Shown here: piece after piece, positions 25,964 to 34,857 of the stretch | Layout: every line of letters starts with the position of its first letter | Numbering within the stretch: position 1 is the first letter of the stretch | Source of the DNA: Thioclava indica | GTDB lineage: Bacteria > Pseudomonadota > Alphaproteobacteria > Rhodobacterales > Rhodobacteraceae | Direction: 5' to 3' | Length of the DNA stretch: 45,212 nucleotides | Assembly: GCF_000714545.1 (NCBI RefSeq) | Contig: NZ_AUNB01000026.1 | Span: forward strand, 1 to 45,212 | Notes under the pieces: generated by a model | The model's input: only the letters and a program-made list of their open reading frames with translations | The model's database searches: none | What the model was told of the DNA's origin: nothing | Position numbers and translations under genes: made by a program

Positions 25964-26614
25964 TCAGCCCAAACCGATCAATTTTGGCACCTGCGCCATA
26001 TCGGTGAACAATTCCGCGCCTTCTGCCGCAAGGCGCGGATTCGCCCCCTGCGGCGCATAGCCCAAACAACGCATCCCGGCGTTCTTGGCGGCGCGCGCAC
26101 CGGTTGCACTGTCCTCGATCACGACACAGGCCGTTGGATCAGCCCCCACAGCCCGCGCCGCATGTAAATACAAATCCGGCGCAGGCTTCGGACAGCCCAT
26201 GTCCTGACCTGAAAACAACCGCCCCTCAAGCCGCGCTTTGATGTCGGGATACTGGCCCAGCGTGGCCTCCATCTTGGCCATGCGCCCGTTCGAGCCGACC
26301 GCATAGGCGATGCCCGCTGCGTCAAGCCGATCCAGCAGATCCGCGATCCCCGGCATCAGCGCAACCCCCTCGCGCAGCCGCGCGTAAAGCCGGATGTAAT
26401 AGCTCTCGACCCAGTCGTCAGGCAGCGTCGCGCCCATCTCGCGGGCCTGACGCGCCACGCCTTCGATGGTGCCGCCGATAAACATGCGCTCCATCTCGTC
26501 ATGCGACATCGACAGGCCATGCGCGGCGAGTTCCTCGCCAAGAAGATCGAAAGTCGCAGGCTCGCTATCCACCAGCACCCCGTCGCAATCAAACAAAACC
26601 GCTTGCACGTTCAT
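25964..26614 (-). CDS. HAD-superfamily hydrolase (beta-phosphoglucomutase/phosphatase type)
   Basis: A 216-residue HAD protein with DCDGVLVDSEP near residue 9, a cap domain, GSNGRMAK (motif II), GCPKPAPDLYL with the Lys, and VIEDSATGARAA (motif IV). It is a class I-cap phosphatase or phosphosugar mutase; the substrate cannot be told. Its ATG overlaps the rsmD stop, so it is in the reductase-rsmD operon. Confidence 0.9.
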   Translation of the reverse strand: MNVQAVLFDCDGVLVDSEPATFDLLGEELAAHGLSMSHDEMERMFIGGTIEGVARQAREMGATLPDDWVESYYIRLYARLREGVALMPGIADLLDRLDAAGIAYAVGSNGRMAKMEATLGQYPDIKARLEGRLFSGQDMGCPKPAPDLYLHAARAVGADPTACVVIEDSATGARAAKNAGMRCLGYAPQGANPRLAAEGAELFTDMAQVPKLIGLG

Positions 26615-27174
26615 TCCGGGTTCCTTGCCAATGTGACCAGCGTGTCGCCATAGCGGCGCTGGTCGATTTGTACCAATGGGGCGGGGATGATTGGTGCCAC
26701 GCTTTCTTCCCAGACCACCATCGCGCCGGGGGCGACCCAGCCGCCTTCAAGACACGAGGCAATCGCGCGCTCGCCCAGACCCATCCCATAGGGCGGATCG
26801 AGGAAGATCAGGTCATAGCCAGCGCCCCGGCATGGCCCCATCTTGGTCGCATCGCGCCGCCAGACATCGGTGACGCCCATCGCGCGCATCGCGTCGATGT
26901 TCTGGCGTATCAGAGCGCGCGCGACCGTGCCATCATCGACAAAAGCGACCCGTGCAGCCCCGCGCGACAAAGCCTCAAGCCCCAGCGCGCCAGTGCCCGC
27001 AAACAGATCAAGCACGCGGGTCTCGTGCAGCGGGTTGCCATGCCCGCCGTTGATCAGCAGGTTGAAGATGCTCTCGCGCACCCGGTCTGTCGTGGGGCGC
27101 AAATGCGCTTGCGCATCGCCCGCGCCCACATCGGCCAGCTTCAATCCACGGCGCGCGCCGCCGATGATCCTCAT
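26611..27174 (-). CDS. rsmD: 16S rRNA (guanine-966-N2)-methyltransferase
   Basis: A 187-residue RsmD. It starts MRIIGGARRGLKL, has the SAM site LDLFAGTGALGLEALSRGA and the catalytic DPPYG. It methylates G966 of 16S rRNA during 30S assembly. Its start overlaps the stop of the FAD reductase gene and its stop overlaps the HAD gene start (4 bases each). Confidence 0.95.
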   Translation of the reverse strand: MRIIGGARRGLKLADVGAGDAQAHLRPTTDRVRESIFNLLINGGHGNPLHETRVLDLFAGTGALGLEALSRGAARVAFVDDGTVARALIRQNIDAMRAMGVTDVWRRDATKMGPCRGAGYDLIFLDPPYGMGLGERAIASCLEGGWVAPGAMVVWEESVAPIIPAPLVQIDQRRYGDTLVTLARNPE

Positions 27175-28373
27175 TTCAGCAAGGCTTTCAGGTCGGTGTC
27201 CGGATCAGCCACTTGCGCGGGGGTGACAGGCTTGCCGCCTTCGATCAGCCGCTTGCCGATCATGTAGGCGCGCGCATCCGAAATCGCATCGACGGCAATC
27301 AACTGCCCCGCGCGGAAATACCAGAAACTCTCGCCTTCGCCCTGCCGCGTGATCACCTGATCATAGCCTGCATTCAGCCCCGCAATTTGCAGCTTGGCGT
27401 CGAACTGATCCGACCAGAACCACGGTTTGGGACTATAATCGCACGCCGCGCCCAGCATGTTCTGCGCAACCAGCTCGCCCATGTCGATCGCATTGCCAAC
27501 GCTTTCCAGCCGCAGTCTGCCCGCGCCGCTTGGAAACGCAGCGCAATCGCCTGCGGCCCAGATATGGCGGTCAGAACTGCGCCCGTGCAAATCCACCGCA
27601 ATACCGTTTTCACAAATAATCCCAGCCTCGCGCGCAATCTCGTCATCCGGTGTCACGCCAATCCCGACAATCACGAAATCGGCAGTGATTTTTCGGCCAT
27701 CACTCAGCTCCGCTCCGCTGACCTGCGCATCCCCCGTCAACTGCGTCAGGCCCACGCCTTCAATAATTTCAACGCCATGGGCGCGATGCAACTCACGGAT
27801 CGCGTCCGCCGTTTGCGCGCAGGCCACGCGGCCCAGAATACGCGGGGCGGCCTCAATCAGCGTGACCTCAAGCCCCAGCTTGCGCGCGACTGCCGCCGCC
27901 TCAAGGCCGATATAGCCGCCGCCAATCACCACCAGCCGCTTGCCCGGCACAAACAGCGCGCGCATCGCATCGACATCGGCCAGATTGCGCACGGTAAACA
28001 CATTGCCAAGCGCCCCGCCAATCGCGGCTGGCAAACGTTTGGGCGTGGCCCCCGTGCACAGCGCCAATTCGGTGTAATCGAGAGTGTCGCCATCCGATAA
28101 AGTGACCACCTGCGCATTCGGATCAATCGCCGTTACCGTCGTGCTCAGATGCAGGCTTACATCGTTTTCCGCCCACCAGGTATCGGCGCGCAAAGTCAAT
28201 CGCTCGACCGCCATTTCCCCCAGCAAATAAGCCTTGGACAGGGGCGGGCGCTGATAGGGGGGCACGGGCTCTGCGCCGATGACACTGATTGCGCCGTCAT
28301 AGCCAAGGGCGCGCAATTTCGCCGCCATTGAGGCTGCCGCCTGACCCGCTCCGACAATAACGATCCCGCTCAT
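27171..28373 (-). CDS. FAD-dependent NAD(P)H-ferredoxin reductase
   Basis: A 400-residue oxidoreductase of the rhodocoxin/putidaredoxin reductase type. The FAD site is IVIVGAGQAAASMAAKLR at the N-terminus, the NAD site is VVIGGGYIGLEAAAVA, and the FAD-binding IWAAGDCA is near the C-terminus. No redox-active CxxC is seen, which fits ferredoxin reductases and not disulfide reductases. The ferredoxin partner is not in the window. The ATG at 28373 gives the family start; 82 bases separate it from the divergent peroxiredoxin. Confidence 0.9.
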   Translation of the reverse strand: MSGIVIVGAGQAAASMAAKLRALGYDGAISVIGAEPVPPYQRPPLSKAYLLGEMAVERLTLRADTWWAENDVSLHLSTTVTAIDPNAQVVTLSDGDTLDYTELALCTGATPKRLPAAIGGALGNVFTVRNLADVDAMRALFVPGKRLVVIGGGYIGLEAAAVARKLGLEVTLIEAAPRILGRVACAQTADAIRELHRAHGVEIIEGVGLTQLTGDAQVSGAELSDGRKITADFVIVGIGVTPDDEIAREAGIICENGIAVDLHGRSSDRHIWAAGDCAAFPSGAGRLRLESVGNAIDMGELVAQNMLGAACDYSPKPWFWSDQFDAKLQIAGLNAGYDQVITRQGEGESFWYFRAGQLIAVDAISDARAYMIGKRLIEGGKPVTPAQVADPDTDLKALLK

Positions 28374-28455
28374 GCAACTCTCCACTGGCCCAATCCGTGC
28401 CTGACCCTATATCGTTGCAAGCGATAAACGCAACGCGACAACAACGGAGCTTTCG

Positions 28456-28944
28456 ATGACCATTACAACTGGAGACGTCCTTCCCGGCGCTACCTTCCTC
28501 GCGATGGGTGCCGAGGGCCCGCAAGATGTCAGCCTTGGGGATAAGATGAAGGGCCGCAAGATCGTGATCTTTGCCGTGCCGGGCGCTTACACCGGGGTTT
28601 GCACGACCGCGCATGTTCCCAGTTTCATGCGCACCAAAGATGCGTTTGCTGAAAAGGGCGTGGACGAGATCCTGTGCGTCGCCGTCAACGACCCGTTCGT
28701 GATGCAGGCTTGGGGCGAGTCGACGGGGGCCACCAAGGCCGGTCTGAGCATGCTCGCTGACGCTGAAGGCGCGTTTACCCAAGCGATTGGCATGGATTTC
28801 AGCGCCCCTCCGGCGGGTCTGATCAATCGCTCACGCCGCTATGCGATGCTGGTCGAGGATGGCGTCGTCAAAGTGTTGCATGTCGAGGAAAGCCCCGGCA
28901 CCTGCGAGGCTTCGGCAGGCGAAAGCCTATTGGCCGCGATCTGA
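28456..28944 (+). CDS. Peroxiredoxin (Prx5/AhpE-like)
   Basis: A 162-residue peroxiredoxin. The peroxidatic Cys lies in GVCTTAHVPSF near residue 50, with the active-site PGAYTG before it. Other cysteines occur in ILCVAVND and GTCEAS. It reduces hydrogen peroxide or organic peroxides, probably with thioredoxin or glutaredoxin. Start ATG at 28456 with GGAG upstream. Confidence 0.93.
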   Translation: MTITTGDVLPGATFLAMGAEGPQDVSLGDKMKGRKIVIFAVPGAYTGVCTTAHVPSFMRTKDAFAEKGVDEILCVAVNDPFVMQAWGESTGATKAGLSMLADAEGAFTQAIGMDFSAPPAGLINRSRRYAMLVEDGVVKVLHVEESPGTCEASAGESLLAAI

Positions 28945-28986
28945 TCCGGTGTGGCGGAGGGCCTGCGCTCTCCGCCCAACCAAAGC

Positions 28987-29349
28987 CTATTCGGGCACCT
29001 CATCGGCAAGACGCATGATCGGACGCCCGATATCGCGATCGACCTCACCCTGATCGTCAACCAAGGCATCCAGCGCGCGTGCCAGTTCGATATCAAGCAC
29101 GCTTATCCCGCCACAATCATGCGTCGTCAGCGTGACTTCCACCGTGTTATAGACGTTGCGCCAATCGGGATGGTGATCCATCTTCTCGGCGCAAAGCGCA
29201 GCCTGTGACATGAACCCCCAAGCGGCTGAAAAATCTTTGAATTTCAGCCGCTTGATCAGGGCGTCACCGCTTTCTGCCGCGCGCCAGCCGGTATCTTCCA
29301 GCCCACGCAGCAGGGCTTTGCGTTCTTCGGGGTCAAGCTTCGAAGTCAT
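28987..29349 (-). CDS. phhB: Pterin-4a-carbinolamine dehydratase
   Basis: A 120-residue PCD/DCoH protein with the catalytic stretch KMDHHPDWRNVYNTVEVTLTTHD (given in parts: MDHHPDW, VYNTVEV, LTTHD). The C-terminal ~20 residues extend beyond the usual ~100. It recycles the pterin cofactor of aromatic hydroxylases; no hydroxylase lies in the window. The ATG at 29349 has GAGGGAGAG upstream; a longer frame to 29364 is not preferred. Confidence 0.92.
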   Translation of the reverse strand: MTSKLDPEERKALLRGLEDTGWRAAESGDALIKRLKFKDFSAAWGFMSQAALCAEKMDHHPDWRNVYNTVEVTLTTHDCGGISVLDIELARALDALVDDQGEVDRDIGRPIMRLADEVPE

Positions 29350-29445
29350 CAGTCTCTCCCTCATCGCAGTCGGTTGAATGTCGTGCCGCCCCCTCGCCCT
29401 TCCAGACTAGAGCGCGCCGTTTTGCATCCCGTTTTGCGCAGGCTT

Positions 29446-30300
29446 TTACGCAGTTTCAATACGCGGCACCTGCACAACTTCCAATGTGCGCGTCGGGAAG
29501 GGAATGCCGATGTCGTTGGCGTCGAACGCTTCCTTGATCTTGCGCAGCAGTTCGGATTGCAAGCCCCAGTAATCGCTTGAATTGGCCCAGACCCGAAAGG
29601 TGAAATCGACCGAGCTATCGCCCAGCGCCTTCACCCGGATTGTCGGGGCAGGATCTGACAAAGCACGCGGGTCCGAGGTCGAAAGCTCTTCCAGAACGGA
29701 CTGGGTTTTCTTCAGATCCGCGTCATAGGCAACGCCGATCGTCAGATCCATCATCCGCGTGGAATTGGCCGAGTAATTGATGATCGAACTTGCCCAGATA
29801 TCGCCATTGGGAACGATGATCTGCAGCCCGTCATAGGTCGTCAAAACCGTGTAAAACAACTGGATTTCACTTACCGTGCCGCTTTCGCTGCCTGCTTCGA
29901 TGAAGTCTCCCTGCCGGAACGGGCGAAACATAATGATCATCACCCCGGCGGCGAGATTCTTCAGCGCCCCCTGCAGCGCCAGACCCACGGCCAGACCTGC
30001 GGCACCGATCAAGGCTGCCAGCGATGTCGTCTGGATACCGAAACGGTTGAGGATGAAAATGATCCCGATCCCGAGGATCAGGTATTTCGCCAGATTTCCC
30101 AGAAAACCGAACAGCGTATCGTCCAGCTTTTGATGGTTGTTTGACAGCGATACGATCCGCCGCTTGGCCCATGACGAGACCGCCATAGAGACCAACAGGA
30201 TCACCAGCGCCGCCACGACATTCACCGCAACAAGAATCGCCGCGTCGATACGCGTTTGTGTCAGCCAACCGCTGACATTCGTAAGTTCGTCCAAAGTCAT
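29446..30300 (-). CDS. MscS-family mechanosensitive channel
   Basis: A 284-residue small-conductance channel with three membrane segments in the first ~130 residues, the last being the Gly/Ala-rich pore helix (AAGLAVGLALQGALKN). The soluble beta domain follows (GDFIEAGSESGTV, IIVPNGDIW), then a C-terminal domain. It opens on membrane stretch during osmotic downshock. The length is like E. coli MscS. Confidence 0.95.
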   Translation of the reverse strand: MTLDELTNVSGWLTQTRIDAAILVAVNVVAALVILLVSMAVSSWAKRRIVSLSNNHQKLDDTLFGFLGNLAKYLILGIGIIFILNRFGIQTTSLAALIGAAGLAVGLALQGALKNLAAGVMIIMFRPFRQGDFIEAGSESGTVSEIQLFYTVLTTYDGLQIIVPNGDIWASSIINYSANSTRMMDLTIGVAYDADLKKTQSVLEELSTSDPRALSDPAPTIRVKALGDSSVDFTFRVWANSSDYWGLQSELLRKIKEAFDANDIGIPFPTRTLEVVQVPRIETA

Positions 30301-30343
30301 CCATTTCCCCTAAGTTTCTTGGGTGACAAACGCGGGTTGCCGA

Positions 30344-31507
30344 TTAGGGTTCCCGATTGGCCCGAAACGGCCCCATTTCATTCAGGATTTCAATATCCTG
30401 ATCGACTGCGGCGCGTTCGCCTTCAAGATAATCCGCGATAGCGTGGCGCAGGCCCGGATGGCCGATCCAATGCGCCGAATAGGTCGGCACGGGCAGATAG
30501 CCCCGCGCGAGCTTGTGCTCGCCCTGTGCTCCGGCTTCAACCCTTTGCAATCCATGCGCAATCGCCCAATCGACGGCCTGATGATAGCATAGTTCGAAAT
30601 GCAGATAGGAGTGATCTTCGATGCACCCCCAATAGCGCCCGAACAGCGCCTCACGCCCGATGATATTCAGCGCTCCTGCAATCGGCCGCCCATCCCGCAG
30701 CGCCAGCACCAGCAGCACATCGTCGCGCATCTCATGCAGCGCGTCGAAAAAAGCCCGCGTCAGATAGGGGCGGCCCCATTTTCGGCTGCCGGTATCTTGG
30801 TAAAACGTCCAGAACGCATCCCAATGCTCGGGGCGAATATCATCTCCCGTAAGCTGCACAATCTGTCCGCCGAAATCCTGCGCGCGCGCGCGCTCTTTGC
30901 GCAGGGCCTTGCGTTTGCGCGACGAGAGATCGCCGAGGAAATCGTCAAAACTGCCGTAGCCGCGATTGATCCAGTGAAATTGCTGACCGATGCGCGCCAG
31001 CCATCCGGCGTCGTCAGCGGCCTCCATTTCTGGTTGCGTGCAAAAGGTCATGTGGACCGACGACACGCCCGCCCCCTCGGCAATTTGCGCCATGCCCGCC
31101 AGCAGCGCCTTGCGACCGATCTCTTCAAGCCCCGGCAGAACCAGCAAACGCCGCCCCGTCACCGGCGTAAATGGCACCGCGCATTGTAGCTTGGGGTAAT
31201 AGCGCCCTCCTGCCCGCTCGAACGCATCTGCCCAGCCGTGATCGAATACATATTCGCCTTGCGAGTGGCTTTTGACGTAAAGCGGCGCGACGCCGATCAC
31301 CCGACCCTCAATCTTCGCGACCAGATGGCGCGCGTCCCAGCCCGTGCCCGGTCCGACCGAGCCCGACGCTTCCAGCGCGGCCAGAAAGCGATGTGTTGTA
31401 AACGGATCAAGCGCCCGCCCGCCCTCAGGGCAGGCGCAGGCATTCCAATCTGTTTCGCTTATTTCGGAAATATCCGAATAAAGCGTGATTTCAACGCCTT
31501 GATCCAT
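30344..31507 (-). CDS. GNAT-like acyltransferase (COG3146 family)
   Basis: A 387-residue protein of the predicted N-acyltransferase group (peptidoglycan-biosynthesis-like, FemAB/GNAT fold). Visible family parts are YVFDHGWADAFERAGGRYYPKLQ, FGRYWGCIEDHSYLHFELCYHQAVDWAIAHGLQ and GEHKLARGYLP (each quoted only as landmarks around GWADAF, RYWGC and EHKLARGY). No signal peptide. The acceptor is unknown. Start ATG at 31507; 58 bases after the phosphodiesterase stop. Confidence 0.85.
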   Translation of the reverse strand: MDQGVEITLYSDISEISETDWNACACPEGGRALDPFTTHRFLAALEASGSVGPGTGWDARHLVAKIEGRVIGVAPLYVKSHSQGEYVFDHGWADAFERAGGRYYPKLQCAVPFTPVTGRRLLVLPGLEEIGRKALLAGMAQIAEGAGVSSVHMTFCTQPEMEAADDAGWLARIGQQFHWINRGYGSFDDFLGDLSSRKRKALRKERARAQDFGGQIVQLTGDDIRPEHWDAFWTFYQDTGSRKWGRPYLTRAFFDALHEMRDDVLLVLALRDGRPIAGALNIIGREALFGRYWGCIEDHSYLHFELCYHQAVDWAIAHGLQRVEAGAQGEHKLARGYLPVPTYSAHWIGHPGLRHAIADYLEGERAAVDQDIEILNEMGPFRANREP

Positions 31508-31564
31508 GGCACCTATCGGGGGCTGCGAGGTCTTTCGCTGAACTTGGGGCGAGCCGTCTTTTGG

Positions 31565-32332
31565 TCAAGCGGGCAGGGGCGAAAGATACCCCTCGAAGGT
31601 GACGTTATCGGCGACGCGGCGCGCCTGCGTTTCGGCCTCCAGCGAGCGGATCGTCCAGCACAACACCGGCACATTGCGCGCCTTGAGTTCCGCCACGCGA
31701 GAAGAATCCAGATCCTTTGCCTCATGCGAGATAAACTGCGCATTCAGGGCGTCGAAATCAGGGATTGCCCGCAATTCCTCGCGCCGCGCGGCGGGCAGTA
31801 GCTGCCAATCCTGCGCTTTATAGGCTGATGTTGTCAGCCCGACGCAAATCTCTGGGGCCGCTTTAGAAAACGCCGCGATCGAATACGGATTGAACGACAT
31901 CACGGCCAGCGGCCCCGCGTAATCGCGCAACAACTCCGCCGCGGCGACCTCAAGCGAGCCGACATCGGGGCCCATCGCGCCATCCTGATCCTTGATCTCA
32001 ATCAGCAGCGGCGCGCGCCCGTTCACCAGCGCCAGCACTTCGGCAAGCGTGGGAATGCCCTCATCCCCGCCAGTCAGCACGATTTTCGACAGCTCCGCCG
32101 CGCTGCGCCCTTTCACAGGACCGGTTTCTCCGGTCAGCCGATGTAGGCCGTAATCGTGAAATACCATCACTTTACCATCGGCCGAGGGTTGCAGATCAAG
32201 CTCGATCCCGTAGCCCGCCGCAATCGCCGCGCGCATCGCTGCAAGGCTGTTTTCAGGGCGACCCGCCGATTTGTCATGCAGCGCGCGATGTGCCAGCGGC
32301 TGGGTCAGAAACGCAGGATGCAGCGCCATCAT
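31565..32332 (-). CDS. Glycerophosphodiester phosphodiesterase
   Basis: A 255-residue GDPD TIM-barrel enzyme. The HRALHDKSAGRPENSLAA start has the catalytic His and Glu-Asn, followed by ELDLQPSADGKVMVFHD (E, D and second H). It cuts glycerophosphodiesters to glycerol-3-phosphate and an alcohol. No signal peptide, so cytoplasmic. Either of two adjacent ATGs (32332, 32329) starts it, overlapping the RidA stop. Confidence 0.93.
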   Translation of the reverse strand: MMALHPAFLTQPLAHRALHDKSAGRPENSLAAMRAAIAAGYGIELDLQPSADGKVMVFHDYGLHRLTGETGPVKGRSAAELSKIVLTGGDEGIPTLAEVLALVNGRAPLLIEIKDQDGAMGPDVGSLEVAAAELLRDYAGPLAVMSFNPYSIAAFSKAAPEICVGLTTSAYKAQDWQLLPAARREELRAIPDFDALNAQFISHEAKDLDSSRVAELKARNVPVLCWTIRSLEAETQARRVADNVTFEGYLSPLPA

Positions 32333-32787
32333 TCGACCTCGAAAATCGCCTCGATTTCAACGCCAACGCCCAGCGGCAGGCTTGGCGCACCCACGGCGGC
32401 ACGCGCGTGACGCCCGGCATCACCGAATACCTCGACCATCAGATCGGAACAGCCGTTCACGACCTTGGGTTGCTCGGTAAAATCGGGCGTACAGTTGACG
32501 AATCCGGTCAGCTTGACCACCCGCGTCACGCGGTCCAGATCGCCCAGCGCCGCCTTGGCCTGCGCAATCAGCGCCAGCCCGCAAAACCGTGCCGCGGTGG
32601 CACCCTCATCGGCGTCCATGCTTGCACCAAGACGCCCCAAGATCAGCCCGTCTGGTCCGTTTGAAATCTGCCCCGAGACATACAGCAAATTGCCACTTTG
32701 CACGAAGGGCACATAGTTCGCCGCAGGTGCAGGGGCCGCAGGCAAAGTGATCCCGAGTTCTTCCAGTCGTGCTTCGATTTTCGCCAT
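32329..32787 (-). CDS. RidA-family protein
   Basis: A 152-residue RidA/YjgF-like protein, longer subtype. It has NLLYVSGQISNGPDG, a central helix pair and VEIEAIFEVE at the end. RidA proteins hydrolyse reactive imine/enamine intermediates; in this subtype the usual Arg is not plainly placed, so activity is uncertain. The ATG at 32787 has GGAGA 6 bases upstream. Confidence 0.9.
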   Translation of the reverse strand: MAKIEARLEELGITLPAAPAPAANYVPFVQSGNLLYVSGQISNGPDGLILGRLGASMDADEGATAARFCGLALIAQAKAALGDLDRVTRVVKLTGFVNCTPDFTEQPKVVNGCSDLMVEVFGDAGRHARAAVGAPSLPLGVGVEIEAIFEVE

Positions 32788-32863
32788 TATCGTCTCCATG
32801 AATTTGCGCCGGAGGCTAGGCGCGCGCCGCGCCGCTCGCAAGGTCAAAACCACGCGGCGGGAT

Positions 32864-33214
32864 TTACGCCTCGCTCTCGGCGCAATGACGGCGGAACGCT
32901 TGTTTCAACAGGTCCAACTCGGCACGCAACAAGTCGATCTCGGCGCGCAGATCATCGGCCAGAGGTTCGCCTGCCACAATCGTGAAATGCGCAACCTCTG
33001 CACCACTGGCGCAATCGCGCACAACAAAGCTCAAAACCCCGTCCGACAGCAGTTCTGCGGGGACCGGCTGCGAGACCTGCCATTCCCCTGCCGAGCCAGT
33101 TACCGTCAGCCCGTCCAGCACCTGACCCAGATGCAGCACTTCCAGATCCGGCGCGGCCTCCTGATGACAGATCGCCTCCCAGTGACCAGCCCGCATGCGC
33201 GTCATTTCCAGCAT
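32864..33214 (-). CDS. Conserved-type hypothetical protein with C-terminal coiled coil
   Basis: A 116-residue protein. Residues 1-80 look like a beta-rich small domain (LEVLHLGQVLDGLTVTG, VLSFVVRD, HFTIVAG) and residues 86-112 form a coiled coil (ADDLRAEIDLLRAELDLL). No signal peptide and no family I recognise. It follows the next gene by 10 bases, so the two are co-transcribed. Confidence 0.7.
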   Translation of the reverse strand: MLEMTRMRAGHWEAICHQEAAPDLEVLHLGQVLDGLTVTGSAGEWQVSQPVPAELLSDGVLSFVVRDCASGAEVAHFTIVAGEPLADDLRAEIDLLRAELDLLKQAFRRHCAESEA

Positions 33215-33224
33215 GGCAAACCCC

Positions 33225-34001
33225 TTATATATCAGCGCGCGGATAGCGCGCGAACGTCATGTCGCGCAGCACGATCTGGTTCATCGCGGGGCGTTCAAAA
33301 ATGATGTCGACCCACGCCTTTTCCAGTCGCTTTTCGTTCATCCGCGTATAGGCGAGATCAAATTCCACAAAGCTATCCCCCTGCGACAGGGGCATCTCGC
33401 GCACGAGTTGCTCGTTATTAGGGCCGTGCTTGATGTTGAGGCGGCAGAAAATCTCAAGCGGGCGCTCTAGCTCCAGCTTTAGATCAAGGCGCACAAGATG
33501 GTTCAGGTGCAGCCCGCGCAATGCGGTCTCGGGCAGATCCAACGCGAAAGACAGGAACGAGCCGCCAAAGCGAAACACATCCATGCGCAGCGCAAACGGC
33601 GCAAGATCGGTTTCGTGGCGGTTACGGATCTGGCGCAGCGTGATTTCGGATTCGGAGCAGTCGTGAAACAGGGTCAGCTCCCGGCCCAGTTGCGCCCGGT
33701 TTTCTGCCCCCGCCACCCCAAAGGGCGACACCGGACCACGCCATAGCTCGGGGCGCCACGTCCAGTCGCTGGTCGCCGGCGCAGGCACCGAATCAGCCCC
33801 AATCCGGGGCAGTTGCATCCGCCCTTCAACCTGATGCAGCACGGCGTCGATTTCACGGCGCAGCGCGCGTGCATCCGAGCGCAACAGCGGCAGTTGCGCC
33901 AAGCTCAGACTGCCCGCAGCCCGCGCAGCCTCGCGCCACCGCGCCAAAGCGCGCCGCTGAACCACACGGTCAAGAAAGGAGCTTCGCGGTGTCTTTGCCA
34001 T
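33225..34001 (-). CDS. Uncharacterised protein (possibly DUF6478 family)
   Basis: A 258-residue protein. The N-terminal ~70 residues are helical and basic (RRALARWREAARAAG, LRREIDAVLHQVEG). The rest is a likely beta-sandwich with FHDCSESEITLRQI, LRMDVFRFGGSFLSFALDLP and IKHGPNNEQLVREMP. I recall such a protein as DUF6478 in Rhodobacteraceae, but am not sure. The ATG at 34001 (MAKTPRSSF) is preferred to the longer frame from 34043. Function unknown. Confidence 0.72.
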   Translation of the reverse strand: MAKTPRSSFLDRVVQRRALARWREAARAAGSLSLAQLPLLRSDARALRREIDAVLHQVEGRMQLPRIGADSVPAPATSDWTWRPELWRGPVSPFGVAGAENRAQLGRELTLFHDCSESEITLRQIRNRHETDLAPFALRMDVFRFGGSFLSFALDLPETALRGLHLNHLVRLDLKLELERPLEIFCRLNIKHGPNNEQLVREMPLSQGDSFVEFDLAYTRMNEKRLEKAWVDIIFERPAMNQIVLRDMTFARYPRADI

Positions 34002-34147
34002 CCTAATCCAAGTTTCATCGCCCGCAGGCGCGTCAATTTCCAATATCGAAACAGTTATTTCTTATCGTTTCTTTACGCGAAAGGGCATTTCGGGACATAA
34101 ATCGGAAAATTCTTCAACAGTTTCCTGATGAACGGCCCTCGTCCCTC

Positions 34148-34807
34148 TTAATTCGCTCTTCGTATAGCCTCGGCAAAGCGCGTAATCAGGGTCTTTTGCG
34201 CCCCGGCACTCATCTCTCCATCTTTCAGCGGCATGACAGAAAGCGCCGTGATGCGCCCCCCCAGATCAGCGATCGCACGCAAATAAACCTGCGCCACCGG
34301 CGGTCCGCCACTTCGCGAGCGATCCTGAATATTCAGCAACAACATATCCTGCGAAATCTCGGAGTGCAGGATTTTCACGTCAGCGCTCTCGCCAGATCGC
34401 GACAGCGCCGCGCGCCCGATATCCGAACGAAAGAATGTCTCCATCCGCTTCAGCCGATCATGACTAAGCTTGCCGTTTTCATCCTTGACCGTGGGTGGCC
34501 CCACTGTCGCGCTTAGCAGGGCAGGCTCGGACGCGCGCGCGTCGTTAGGATTGCCCGAAATCGCGGCGCAATTGCCAAACAAGACGAACCCGCCATTGCG
34601 TTGATCGCTTCGCGACTTGGGGTCAACGCACCAGCCTTTGGGCGCAGCGATGGTCAACGCGCCCTCCGCCAAAGTCGTGCGCGCCTGACCCACTTGCGTG
34701 CTGCCCATTCCGGTGGGCACGCAGCCTGCCAGCATCAACGCAAGCGAGGCCGCAATTATCGGCTTGAACAGGGAGAGGCGATTGACGGGCGTGAAGCTGA
34801 CTAACAT
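34148..34807 (-). CDS. Lipoprotein of unknown function
   Basis: About 219 residues with a lipobox LMLAGC, so the mature protein begins at that Cys and is anchored to a membrane. The rest has TLAEGALTIAAPKGWCVD and a second half with LLNIQDRSRSG and QVYLRAIADLGGRI. I do not recognise a domain. It follows the ABC ATPase gene by 50 bases on the same strand, so it could be the last gene of that operon. The start is uncertain; the ATG at 34807 leaves a long n-region. Confidence 0.7.
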   Translation of the reverse strand: MLVSFTPVNRLSLFKPIIAASLALMLAGCVPTGMGSTQVGQARTTLAEGALTIAAPKGWCVDPKSRSDQRNGGFVLFGNCAAISGNPNDARASEPALLSATVGPPTVKDENGKLSHDRLKRMETFFRSDIGRAALSRSGESADVKILHSEISQDMLLLNIQDRSRSGGPPVAQVYLRAIADLGGRITALSVMPLKDGEMSAGAQKTLITRFAEAIRRAN

Positions 34808-34857
34808 GGCAAAACAGATAGAATGTTGCAGCGTAGCTCGCAAGCCTGACCGCGGGT

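Noticed and set aside
28411-28436. GTTGC...GCAAC inverted repeat before the peroxiredoxin gene as an operator
   Set aside because: Arms are only five bases and match no regulator site that I know; likely chance.
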